Source of the DNA: Candidatus Zhuqueibacterota bacterium
GTDB lineage: Bacteria > Zhuqueibacterota > Zhuqueibacteria > Residuimicrobiales > Krinioviventaceae
Assembly (NCBI GenBank): GCA_016928775.1
Contig: JAFGKD010000078.1
Span: 62,001-126,000 of the forward strand
Reading direction: 5' to 3'
DNA length: 64,000 nucleotides
Below the pieces are notes generated by a model that saw only the letters and a list, made by a program, of their open reading frames with translations, did no database searches and was not told where the DNA came from. Below are positions 56,598 through 64,000 of this stretch, one piece after another (within the stretch, counting starts at the first letter, position 1; the number at the start of each line of letters is the position of its first letter). The position numbers and the translations under genes are program-made.

Positions 56598-57911
56598 ATG
56601 ATCAAAAGAGTTTTGAGTCTTGGCCCCATATTGTTTGTATTGGGCCTCATTGTTCTCGTTGGCTGTTCCCTGCAGAAAGAGCCGGCGAATCCTGTTTCAC
56701 AAACGGATGTGTCAAAAATTGCGGCAGCGGATTGTTCGCATCCGGATTGGGATCCGGCGGTCTCCTATTCAAAAAATGACCATGTCACTCATAACAATCA
56801 TGAGTGGATTGCAAAGAAAAATAACACCAACATCGAACCTGGTACCAACAACGCCTATTGGCGTGATTTGGGCGTTTGCGGCGGCGATCCACCACCGCCA
56901 CCGCCACCTCCTCCGGGTTGCGAGGAGCCTACGCCGATCCAGATATTCGGTGTCTGGCACGCCGGCGATCATTATTGTGATTGGGCACTGCCGATCGACA
57001 TGAATCAGTTTGATTCTGACAACCACTGGCTCATCGACCGCGGTGATGGTCGTCCGTCGGTCAATCTGGTTGTCTTGAGTTTCTTGCAGCCGCTGCAGGT
57101 GTTGAATATGTCGGCAGGCGATCCGACCACGGGTGTTCCGGTCGGTATGACCCAGGATGTGGTGAATTATTTTAAAAATGAGGGCATTCGCGTCATGATG
57201 TCCATTGGCGGTGTGACCTATACCGATTATTGGACACAGGCTCTCGCCACGAACGCCACACAGTTTGGTTTGAACGCCGCCGCGATCGCGTCGTATTTTG
57301 GCGTCGGTATTGAAATTGATTACGAAGAAGGCCAGAATCCCGATCTGATCGGTCTGCAGGCGTTTGTGGATGCCTATCGTTCCGTGCATCCATACGACGC
57401 CACCGGTGCCAACCACGCGGCTCGTTTGACGATCGACTTGGCGGCCGGCGGACGCTACTTGATCGATCTGAACCGCTATGCAACGATCAATTGGCTGGAC
57501 AATGCGAATCCGGTTTTGGATTACGCCAATGCAATGGTTGCGCGTGACTCTGGCGATCCGGCAGACTGGCAGGAACACGTGGATGGAAAACCACAATATG
57601 GCCCACCGATTCCGCCCAAAGCGCCGAATCGATTCACCGGCGGTCTTTACCTCAAGGGTAATTTGTCAAACTGCACAAATTTTGCCTCCTCGGAACAAAA
57701 TGAGCATGCGGATTATGTGATGAACGTTGCACCGAATGGCGCCGGGACGACATGCGGTATGCTTGGTTATATGTTCTGGGCCGCGGGGACGCCGTCTGCG
57801 CGTAAGAATTATGTATCGACCTATCCGCCCAATTCCTGTGAAGGCGGAATGGGTGTCGCGGCAACAACTTTTGATATTCCGATTCCAATGCCGCCACTGC
57901 GACAAGAATAA
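56598..57911 (+). CDS. GH18-like lipoprotein with CBM5/12 chitin-binding module, copy 1
   Basis: 437 residues. The ATG at 56598 has AAAGGAG upstream and gives a lipoprotein signal with lipobox LVGC. A CBM5/12-type module (about 45-95) has WDPAVSYSKNDHV, HEWIAKKN and YWRDLGVCGG. A proline-rich linker of nine prolines leads to a GH18-like barrel (about 115-437) with VNLVVLSFLQPL, RVMMSIGGVTY (SxGG) and VGIEIDYEE. The canonical DxxDxDxE reads VxxExDxE, keeping the acid/base Glu243 and the adjacent Asp. It has no sorting tail. It is paralogous to the next gene and probably anchors chitin-like substrate at the surface or cleaves it. Confidence 0.85.
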   Translation: MIKRVLSLGPILFVLGLIVLVGCSLQKEPANPVSQTDVSKIAAADCSHPDWDPAVSYSKNDHVTHNNHEWIAKKNNTNIEPGTNNAYWRDLGVCGGDPPPPPPPPPGCEEPTPIQIFGVWHAGDHYCDWALPIDMNQFDSDNHWLIDRGDGRPSVNLVVLSFLQPLQVLNMSAGDPTTGVPVGMTQDVVNYFKNEGIRVMMSIGGVTYTDYWTQALATNATQFGLNAAAIASYFGVGIEIDYEEGQNPDLIGLQAFVDAYRSVHPYDATGANHAARLTIDLAAGGRYLIDLNRYATINWLDNANPVLDYANAMVARDSGDPADWQEHVDGKPQYGPPIPPKAPNRFTGGLYLKGNLSNCTNFASSEQNEHADYVMNVAPNGAGTTCGMLGYMFWAAGTPSARKNYVSTYPPNSCEGGMGVAATTFDIPIPMPPLRQE

Positions 57912-57932
57912 AGACTGCAGCACTAGTTGAGC

Positions 57933-57954
57933 GCCGCATAATTCGATATGCGGC
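57933..57954 (+). terminator. Hairpin between the two lipoprotein genes
   Basis: GCCGCATA (57933-57940) pairs with TATGCGGC (57947-57954) around a six-base loop, 21 bases past the stop. The following sequence is only weakly T-rich, so termination may be partial. Confidence 0.4.
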
Positions 57955-58037
57955 AACTATTACGTTTTACACAAGGTTTAGACACCAAAATTAATTAACA
58001 CATCAGGGCTTCATTATTTAAGAAAGGAAAAAATTAT

Positions 58038-59384
58038 ATGAAAAGAATGTTGCCTTTTGCTTCTATCTTGCTCGTAATGGGTATGATTTTTCTTGTGAGT
58101 TGTACAATACAGCAAGATCCGACAAATCCAGTGGGAAAATCTCAGGATCTGTCAACCATCAAGTCCACCTGTACAGCTCCAGAATGGGATCCAAACACAT
58201 CCTATAAAAAGGGCGATGTTGTCTCGTATAATGAGCATGAATGGCAAGCCAAGAAAAACAGCCAGGGAATTGAACCGGGCAGCAGTCCAGCCTATTGGAC
58301 AGACCTGGGCCCCTGTGGTGGTGTTGAACCACCTCCGCCACCACCAAGCGATCCACAACGTCTGCAAATTCTCGGTGCCTGGCACGCCGGCAATGACTAC
58401 TGCACCTGGGGCTCGGTGCGCAATATGACGGATTTTGCCAACGAAAACGACTGGATGCTCACCGGAAATAATGGTAGCCCAGCAGTCAACTTGGTTGTCC
58501 TGAGCTTTGTGAATCCGCTCAAACTTTTAAACCAAACCACGGATGATATCACGCTCAATGGTATACCGCGCGGTATGACCCAGGACGTGGTCAATTATTT
58601 TAAAAACGCCGGCATTCGTGTGATGCTCTCTATTGGCGGTATCACTTATACCGATGATTGGAACACGGCGCTGGCGACCGATCCGGTGACATTTGCCCAA
58701 AATGCTGCTGCTGTGGCGCAGGCTATGGGTGTTGGCATTGAGATCGATTATGAAGAAGCACAAAATCCAAACCTGACGGGACTGGCGACCTTTGTCAACA
58801 CCTATCGTTCGATTATTGCGTATGATGCGACCGGCAATAATCATGCGGCTCGTTTAACAATTGACCTCGCTGCCGGAGATCGCTGGTTGATTGGCATTTG
58901 TCAATACGCGACCGAGAACTGGCTCACCATCGACAATCCGGTTCTCGACTATGCCAATGCCATGGTGCCGGCGCGACAGCCGAGCGCCAGCGATGCAATT
59001 GCGAATTGGCAAGAACACATCGATGGCAAGCCGCAATACGCGCCGCCCATTCCACCATTGGCACCGCGTAAATTTACCGGCGCTTTTTACCTGGTGGATC
59101 GCAGAGCGATCCCGGAATGCACCAATTTCAGTGCGTCCCTGCAACTGGAAACCGCAGATTACGTTCAAACTGTTGAACCGAATTCGAACCTGCAAGGGGC
59201 CACAGCGGGCGCGGGCAATGGTATGCTCGGCTACATGTTCTGGGCATCCGGTGCACCGAGCACCCGGAAGGTCAGCACATTTCCGCCAAATACCTGCGAA
59301 GACGGACTCGGTGGTGCGATGGGTTATTTTGACATTCCATTCCCCATGGAGACGCTGGATTTTTCCGGTGATCGGACTCGGTAA
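58038..59384 (+). CDS. GH18-like lipoprotein with CBM5/12 chitin-binding module, copy 2
   Basis: 448 residues, a full-length paralogue of the preceding gene. The signal has a lipobox-like VSC (MKRMLPFASILLVMGMIFLVSC), and AAGAAAGGA lies before the ATG. The CBM5/12-type module shows WDPNTSYKKGDVVSYNEHEW, PGSSPAYWTDLGPCGG, followed by a proline linker. The GH18-like barrel has VNLVVLSFVNPL, RVMLSIGGITY and VGIEIDYEE (Glu239), so the same altered catalytic motif VxxExDxE is kept. An active-site-type aromatic, YMFWASGAPS, is near the end. A rho-independent terminator follows. Conservation of the altered motif in both copies argues that it is functional rather than decay. Confidence 0.85.
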   Translation: MKRMLPFASILLVMGMIFLVSCTIQQDPTNPVGKSQDLSTIKSTCTAPEWDPNTSYKKGDVVSYNEHEWQAKKNSQGIEPGSSPAYWTDLGPCGGVEPPPPPPSDPQRLQILGAWHAGNDYCTWGSVRNMTDFANENDWMLTGNNGSPAVNLVVLSFVNPLKLLNQTTDDITLNGIPRGMTQDVVNYFKNAGIRVMLSIGGITYTDDWNTALATDPVTFAQNAAAVAQAMGVGIEIDYEEAQNPNLTGLATFVNTYRSIIAYDATGNNHAARLTIDLAAGDRWLIGICQYATENWLTIDNPVLDYANAMVPARQPSASDAIANWQEHIDGKPQYAPPIPPLAPRKFTGAFYLVDRRAIPECTNFSASLQLETADYVQTVEPNSNLQGATAGAGNGMLGYMFWASGAPSTRKVSTFPPNTCEDGLGGAMGYFDIPFPMETLDFSGDRTR

Positions 59385-59414
59385 ACTAAAATCATAAAAC
59401 TCCTCTCTCAAAAC

Positions 59415-59455
59415 AGGCCTTTTGGATTAACTCTCGCCAAAAGGCCTCTTTTTTG
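59415..59455 (+). terminator. Rho-independent terminator after the lipoprotein pair
   Basis: An 11-base perfect stem AGGCCTTTTGG/CCAAAAGGCCT (59415-59425, 59437-59447) is followed by CTTTTTTG. It is the clearest intrinsic terminator in the window and separates the GH18 group from the protease gene. Confidence 0.85.
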
Positions 59456-59852
59456 TTCACCCACTCATGATTAATCATCATGAATATCCGGCCCTCACTG
59501 GATCGGAATGACTGGTTTAAATTTATATAAATGCGGCATTTATGAAAATTAAGAAGTGTGCCGGATTCTGAACACTTTTAAATTCTTTCAAAAAATAATA
59601 ACTTAGGAACAAGTTGCAAGCTTGACTTACAAAATCGAAAGGGAGAAAGTAAACCAGTGCCGAATTTTGAACATCTCATTAAAAATTTGGTTTATTTACA
59701 ATGCAATTAGCCTATAAAAAACAACAGGTTGAAGCCATGCCAAAATGACATCCAGTCTGGCATAATAGTTGTTTTTAAATATATGGATCGGGGCATTCAT
59801 ACGAACGGCAACTTGTTACGAATCACAAAAAACAATCAACAAGGAGGTGCAC
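59456..59852 (+). promoter_or_regulatory. Upstream region of the protease gene with two 17-base direct repeats
   Basis: About 400 noncoding bases. GTGCCGGATTCTGAACA (59558-59574) and GTGCCGAATTTTGAACA (59657-59673) agree at 15 of 17 positions and lie 99 bases apart. The first also sits inside an AAGTGT...ACACTT inverted repeat. They are candidate regulator-binding sites. AAGGAGGTG directly precedes the protease ATG. Confidence 0.4.
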
Positions 59853-62048
59853 ATGCTGCGTCAAGGTATCAAAACGTATTCGCTGGTCCTGGTTTTTTCA
59901 ATGATATTCATGAGTGTTGTCGTGAATGCAGATTCTTTCAAAGTAAAAAAAATGAAAATGTCCTCCCAAACGCTCAACTATGTGAAAGATGAATTGATAG
60001 TAAAGTTTAAAGGAGGTGTCACCGACGCAAAAATTGACGAAATTAATAATTCCTTTGGGACTCACGTCAAATCATCTAGTTATAAACACGACAAGTTCAA
60101 AGTTCTGAAGATCAAAGATAAAAAATCTGTTGAAGAGATGGTCGCAAAATATCAAAAGCACCCTCTCGTTGATTATGCCGAAGCCAATACATTTTGTTAT
60201 GCTCAGGCAATTCCTAACGATCCTTACTATTCCCCCTATCAGTGGCATCTTGATAATCCTGTTTATGGCGGTATCCAGATGGAAGAGGCCTGGGATATCA
60301 CAAGCGGCACTTCCAGCGTAATTGTCGGTATATTGGATACAGGTGTGGCTTTTGAAAATTACAGTGTCTATCAACAAGCGCCCGATCTGGCCAATACAAC
60401 TTTTGTCGCCGGTTATGACTTTATCAACAATGATTCACATCCCAACGATGATGAAGGACATGGTACGCATGTATGCGGTACAGTCGCACAATCAACCAAT
60501 AATGGCGTTGGTGTCGCCGGCATTGCCTACAACACGGCGATTATGCCGGTCAAGGTTTTGGATCAAAACGGCAGCGGTACAGCAACCGCCCTGGCAAATG
60601 CCTTGTACTGGGCGACTGATCACGGCGCTGATGTCATCAATATGAGTCTATCCTGGCCTCCGGGCTATAATCCGGGCTCAACGATTGAGAATGCCATTGC
60701 CTATGCCAATAACCATGGCGTCACACTCGTTGCTGCCGCTGGAAATGATAACACAGGTACAGTATGCTACCCGGCAGCCTATGATGATTATGTGATAGCT
60801 GTTGGGGCAACTCGATATGACGAAACACGGGCCTACTATTCAAACTGGGGCGCCTCACTGGATGTGACCGCGCCAGGCGGCGATGTGACCATCGATCAAA
60901 ATGGCGATGGTTACGTGGATGGTGTTTTGCAACAAACCTTTGGTTCCTCACCAACCGATTTTGGTTATTATTTTTATCAGGGCACGTCCATGGCGTCACC
61001 ACATGTCGCTGGTGTTGCGGCGCTTTTGATCGCCAATGGCACGACTGGTCCGGATGCCGTTCGTGAAGCGCTCGAAAACACGGCAAAAGATAAAGGCGCT
61101 TCCGGCTGGGATACCATTTATGGTCACGGCATTATCGACGCGTATGCCGCTTTGAATTACAATGTCACGCCGCCGGAAAATCAGCAGCCGGTTGCGGACG
61201 CCGGTGGGCCGTATGTTGCCGATGTCGGTGTCAGCATTACGTTTGATGGCACGGATTCATACGATCCCGATAATAATCCAATAACCTATGCCTGGGATTT
61301 TGGTGACGGTTCGACCGGTAGCGGACCAACCCCGGAGCACGCTTACACGTCTGCTGGTACCTATACAGTCACGCTGGTGGTGAATGATGGAGAGCTGGAT
61401 TCCGATCCATCTACAACCACGGCGACAATAAGCGAACCCGGTCCTGTGCCGGTGATGGTGGTGACGGATATCGCCCTCTCTCTGTCGTCAAAAGCGCGTG
61501 GCAAATTTTTAGGCGGCAACGCGGAGGTCACTGTTCTGGATGGCGATGGTTATCCCGTAGCAGGTGCGACGATTTACGCGCACTGGTCCGGCGCTGTCTC
61601 GGAATCGGAAGTCTTTACCACCAATTCAAATGGAGTTGGCAGCTGCTCCTCGGCTATGGTCAAAAACGCGACCGGCTATTTTGTCTTTACGATTGATGAT
61701 GTCGTAAAAGCAGGTTATATTTTTGACACTGTCAATAGTGTGTTAACAAACTCGATTGCCGCCTCGGCATCGGCGAGCAGCAATTTTGCCGCTTCGCCAA
61801 ATCCAGCCAATCCAAGCACACAATTTACCTACGCTATTGAAACGCCAACAACGGTGAGCCTTATCATCTATAATGTCCTGGGGCAGCAGGTCCGTGTGCT
61901 GACGAATGAATTTCATACCCAGGGGGCATATCGTTTGACCTGGGATGGTCGAGATTATAATGGTATCTCACTGACCAGTGGTGTTTATTTGGTACAATTG
62001 ATAATTGGTGACACGGTTGAAAACATGCGGATACTGTTAGCGAAATAA
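59853..62048 (+). CDS. Secreted subtilisin-like (S8) protease with PKD domain and sorting tail
   Basis: 731 residues. The ATG at 59853 follows a near-perfect AAGGAGGTG; the 28 codons upstream in frame are rejected. A signal peptide and an inhibitor-like propeptide (about 45-120, ELIVKFKGGVTDAKID) precede the S8 catalytic domain. The triad is Asp162 (ILDTGV), His206 (GHGTHV) and Ser379 (GTSMASPHVAG), with oxyanion Asn in AAGNDN. A PKD domain (about 445-530, DAGGPYVADVGVSI ... TYAWDFGDGS) and a further Ig-like domain follow. The tail (SPNPANPSTQFTYAIETP ... TSGVYLVQL) is a divergent version of the sorting domain. It is probably a surface protease serving nutrient release or maturation of neighbours. 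Confidence 0.95.
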   Translation: MLRQGIKTYSLVLVFSMIFMSVVVNADSFKVKKMKMSSQTLNYVKDELIVKFKGGVTDAKIDEINNSFGTHVKSSSYKHDKFKVLKIKDKKSVEEMVAKYQKHPLVDYAEANTFCYAQAIPNDPYYSPYQWHLDNPVYGGIQMEEAWDITSGTSSVIVGILDTGVAFENYSVYQQAPDLANTTFVAGYDFINNDSHPNDDEGHGTHVCGTVAQSTNNGVGVAGIAYNTAIMPVKVLDQNGSGTATALANALYWATDHGADVINMSLSWPPGYNPGSTIENAIAYANNHGVTLVAAAGNDNTGTVCYPAAYDDYVIAVGATRYDETRAYYSNWGASLDVTAPGGDVTIDQNGDGYVDGVLQQTFGSSPTDFGYYFYQGTSMASPHVAGVAALLIANGTTGPDAVREALENTAKDKGASGWDTIYGHGIIDAYAALNYNVTPPENQQPVADAGGPYVADVGVSITFDGTDSYDPDNNPITYAWDFGDGSTGSGPTPEHAYTSAGTYTVTLVVNDGELDSDPSTTTATISEPGPVPVMVVTDIALSLSSKARGKFLGGNAEVTVLDGDGYPVAGATIYAHWSGAVSESEVFTTNSNGVGSCSSAMVKNATGYFVFTIDDVVKAGYIFDTVNSVLTNSIAASASASSNFAASPNPANPSTQFTYAIETPTTVSLIIYNVLGQQVRVLTNEFHTQGAYRLTWDGRDYNGISLTSGVYLVQLIIGDTVENMRILLAK

Positions 62049-62085
62049 GTCGATATTTTCCGCTGGTTTCCTGAGAAACGAGAGA

Positions 62086-62118
62086 AAACCTCGGAGGTTT
62101 GTAAAACCTCCGAGGTTT
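62086..62118 (+). repeat. Perfect 15-base hairpin
   Basis: AAACCTCGGAGGTTT (62086-62100) and its exact reverse complement (62104-62118) flank a three-base loop, 38 bases past the protease stop. It may terminate transcription in both directions or be a dispersed REP-like element. The arm is itself nearly palindromic. Confidence 0.55.
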
Positions 62119-62340
62119 GATGATTACAGATATGCTCATTGCGCTCCCGCCTCATACCGCACCACATACATTTACCCTGCAATATTTTTTACGTATCATA
62201 TTGTTTTTTTCATATTATAATGTATATTAGCATAGAGAGTACGAAGGAGGCGAAATCCATTCTTTTCCGGGGTTGGTACGAATATTCTCACTCTCAAAAG
62301 TTCATTGCTACAAATTATCTTCAAAACTATAGGTATTCTA

Positions 62341-62378
62341 TTTTTGAACGCTCAGTAGTCGTTTTTGAATGCTGAGTA
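62341..62378 (+). promoter_or_regulatory. Two 17-base direct repeats with 21-base period
   Basis: TTTTTGAACGCTCAGTA (62341-62357) and TTTTTGAATGCTGAGTA (62362-62378) agree at 15 of 17 positions. A 21-base period equals two helical turns, as in tandem activator sites. They lie 240 bases before the terminal SdrD_B gene. Confidence 0.4.
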
Positions 62379-62618
62379 CTAACTTTCCGCATAATATTTT
62401 TGTATATTTGATCACGAATCAGTACTGTATATGAATCTTGATCAACAAAGCGCTGACTTTGATGAACAGCTCCAGATTACTCTATTTTTCATTTTTTCGA
62501 AAGGAGGTGCCACTGTTCTATTTTCAGGTGTGTGAATAGGCTGTTTGAGAGGATGTGACATATCTTATAAGATAATTGTCATTCGCAATCGTTTATTTTA
62601 ATCGTGAGAGGTGTCTTT

Positions 62619-64000
62619 ATGAAGGGATTAAAAAATTCTGACCATGTGGCCGCTGTTTTACTTTTCAGTGTGCTGATGCTGATGTTTTCACCGCTGTTTG
62701 CTGATTGCCAGGAACCCATGTACGGCAAAGCTGTTGTGGACGGCGACTATAGCGAATGGAATTTGAATCCTGACTTTTTTGCCAATATGTATCACTCCTG
62801 GGATAAACCAACTGTCCTCGCTAAACTATATCTTCGTTATGACTGCGCGGATAATAAAATGTATGCGCTTGTCTTGACGACCAATATGGATCGAACAATG
62901 GAGACAATAAATCCTGTAGAGTCATGGATAAAAATTGATGACGATTTTGCCGTCAAAGGTACAGACGAATCCTTTGAGTGGATAAATCAAGTGGGCGATT
63001 ATGCTGTTGGCTGGGAGGCGTCCTTTGATCTGGCGGTTGGTGATTATGGGATCAAAGCGCACAGCAATGTTTATTGGGATGACGAATCGCAAACAGCAGG
63101 GACAAGTCATCAAAATATCGATATCTGCACAGACTGTCCGGTTTTGGGAAAAATCGGTGATTATGTGTGGCATGATGTTGATAAGAATGGCTACCAGGAT
63201 GATGGGCTGCCGAGTCAAGTCGGCATCGCCAATATCACCGTACGATTGATGATCTGCGACCAGCAGGGAAATGTCGTCGATGAAATGTCAACTGCAACAA
63301 ATGCCGACGGTTGGTATATCTTTGACAATTTGCCTGCCGGCTGCTATTTTGTTGATGTGGATGAACGGGATGAGGACATGCCCACGGATGGGGCCGGGCG
63401 GATGTGGGTTCAAACAACCATCACGAGCGAAAACAAGCACGATCCGCATCAGGTTGCGCTTGCCCAGGGTGAGGTGTATTTGCAGGCTGACTTTGGTTTT
63501 GCCGGTTTAATAGATCCGGATCTTGGCACGATCGGCGATTATACCTGGTGGGATGAAGACGACGATAATCAACAGCCCGGTGATCTGGAACTGCCCTACA
63601 TTATTGTCGAGCTTTACAAAAGTGGTGTCCTCAAGGCGCGCGCCAAAACCGATCGATTTGGCAACTATTTGTTTTACAATGTGCCGTTTGGAAGTGATTA
63701 TGTGGTGGTTGTCGATGAGTCTGGACCGTCAAAACCTTATCTGGTCGAATCATTGAGATCAACCGTGCCCTATGGTGAAATTGGCGAGCTGACAAAGAAT
63801 GGAATTTTTGATGGTTCCATCGGCTTGTTCAAAGCTGCGGCCACAGAAGACGCTCCCTATTGGGAAGTCTATGACTGGCTGTTTACCGGCGAGCCACCCT
63901 ACGATAACAATCACCTGGTGACAATCACCCAGGAGGCGCCAAATTATCTCGATGCCGATTTTCCCTATCTGGAAAACGAGCCGATCGTCGTTAATCTGTT
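62619..64000 (+). CDS. SdrD_B-repeat surface protein, 3' end beyond the window
   Basis: The frame opens with ATG at 62619 after GAGAGGTG and stays open to the last base, giving 460 residues of an unfinished protein. A signal peptide (KNSDHVAAVLLFSVLMLMFSP) is followed by an N-terminal domain (about 38-180) that matches the start of the 1650-residue protein: AVVDGDYSEWNL, LRYDCADNKMYALVL, VGWEASFDLAVGDYGI. Two SdrD_B-type repeats are visible, starting IGDYVWHDVDKNGYQDDG (about 190) and IGDYTWWDEDDDNQQPGD (about 305). It is probably a paralogous adhesin; a sorting tail would be expected outside the window. Confidence 0.85.
   Translation, partial: MKGLKNSDHVAAVLLFSVLMLMFSPLFADCQEPMYGKAVVDGDYSEWNLNPDFFANMYHSWDKPTVLAKLYLRYDCADNKMYALVLTTNMDRTMETINPVESWIKIDDDFAVKGTDESFEWINQVGDYAVGWEASFDLAVGDYGIKAHSNVYWDDESQTAGTSHQNIDICTDCPVLGKIGDYVWHDVDKNGYQDDGLPSQVGIANITVRLMICDQQGNVVDEMSTATNADGWYIFDNLPAGCYFVDVDERDEDMPTDGAGRMWVQTTITSENKHDPHQVALAQGEVYLQADFGFAGLIDPDLGTIGDYTWWDEDDDNQQPGDLELPYIIVELYKSGVLKARAKTDRFGNYLFYNVPFGSDYVVVVDESGPSKPYLVESLRSTVPYGEIGELTKNGIFDGSIGLFKAAATEDAPYWEVYDWLFTGEPPYDNNHLVTITQEAPNYLDADFPYLENEPIVVNL

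Larger units (their letters stand above)
62049..62618. other. Intergenic region before the terminal SdrD_B gene
   Basis: 570 AT-rich bases holding a perfect hairpin (62086-62118), a tandem direct repeat (62341-62378) and a few Shine-Dalgarno-like words (AAGGAGG at 62244, AAGGAGG at 62501) not followed by any frame longer than a few codons. A 78-codon frame at 62139 has no ribosome-binding site or motif. Confidence 0.5.

Noticed and set aside
56889..56915. CCACCGCCACC run as a possible simple repeat
   Set aside because: It encodes the proline-rich linker between the chitin-binding module and the GH18-like domain, and the paralogue has an equivalent linker.
56769..57596. 275-codon minus-strand open frame inside the first GH18-like lipoprotein gene
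   Set aside because: It is antisense to a clear lipoprotein gene and has no supporting motif. A similar shadow occurs over the paralogue.
62139..62375. 78-codon plus-strand frame after the protease gene
   Set aside because: No ribosome-binding site, AT-rich composition and no motif; it spans part of a putative direct-repeat regulatory site.

Overview
The window is 64 kb of a gene-dense bacterial chromosome (moderate GC, AT-rich intergenic gaps). No rRNA, tRNA, CRISPR array, phage gene or transposase was recognised. Seven large secreted proteins end in the same roughly 85-residue C-terminal module, with an (N/S)(Y)PNPFNP-type start, a central LG..V..LV stretch, a SG(I/V)Y motif and a terminal K-M-(I/L)-L-(M/L) block. 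This is the FlgD-like/type IX-type sorting tail common in the FCB superphylum. Together with TonB receptors, SdrD_B proteins, DUF3160, DUF5916, DUF2961 and DUF1080 proteins, it points by inference to an uncultured FCB-group heterotroph such as candidate phylum KSB1 or Calditrichota. The phylum assignment is not proven by the window.

Layout. 0.35-3.7 kb: a three-gene ABC-2 exporter operon behind a good TTGACA-N17-TAAATT promoter. 3.7-7.1 kb (minus): a small lipoprotein, a GNAT-like acyltransferase and a secreted DUF1080/TIM-barrel fusion. 7.2-9.6 kb (minus): a two-component system, divergent from a DUF5916/CBM9-like outer-membrane protein (9.75-12.2 kb). 12.2-15.5 kb (minus): a Tat-exported Gfo/Idh/MocA oxidoreductase, a DUF2961 (GH172-type) protein, a CPXCG protein and a four-heme cytochrome c. 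15.7-17.2 kb: glycyl-tRNA synthetase. 17.2-24 kb: an outer-membrane barrel-like protein, a DUF3160 protein, an adenosine-specific kinase plus HAD phosphatase pair, and a TPR protein. 24.5-33.4 kb (plus): gltB-gltD, an Mrp/NifX-type fusion and a PAS-sigma54 activator. 34-46.9 kb: an arylsulfotransferase-like protein, an amidohydrolase, an internally duplicated beta-helix protein paired with a TonB receptor, a CHAD protein and a DUF1080 lipoprotein.

47.4-64 kb (plus) is the most distinctive part. It is a run of extracellular proteins: a 1650-residue SdrD_B protein, two GH18 chitinase-like enzymes with sorting tails, two paralogous GH18-like lipoproteins carrying a CBM5/12-type chitin-binding module and an altered catalytic motif, a subtilisin-like protease, and a second SdrD_B protein that runs off the end of the window. 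I read this as a surface polysaccharide (chitin-like) attachment and degradation locus. The genes are separated by hairpins, so they are probably several transcription units. A modular intergenic repeat built around the words CACGGATGAACACGGAT and TTGCTAAAAAAACAC occurs at three places (about 24.0, 38.1 and 45.9 kb).

Starts were chosen from ribosome-binding sites, signal peptides and operon overlaps. All functions are inferred from recognised motifs; no database search was run.
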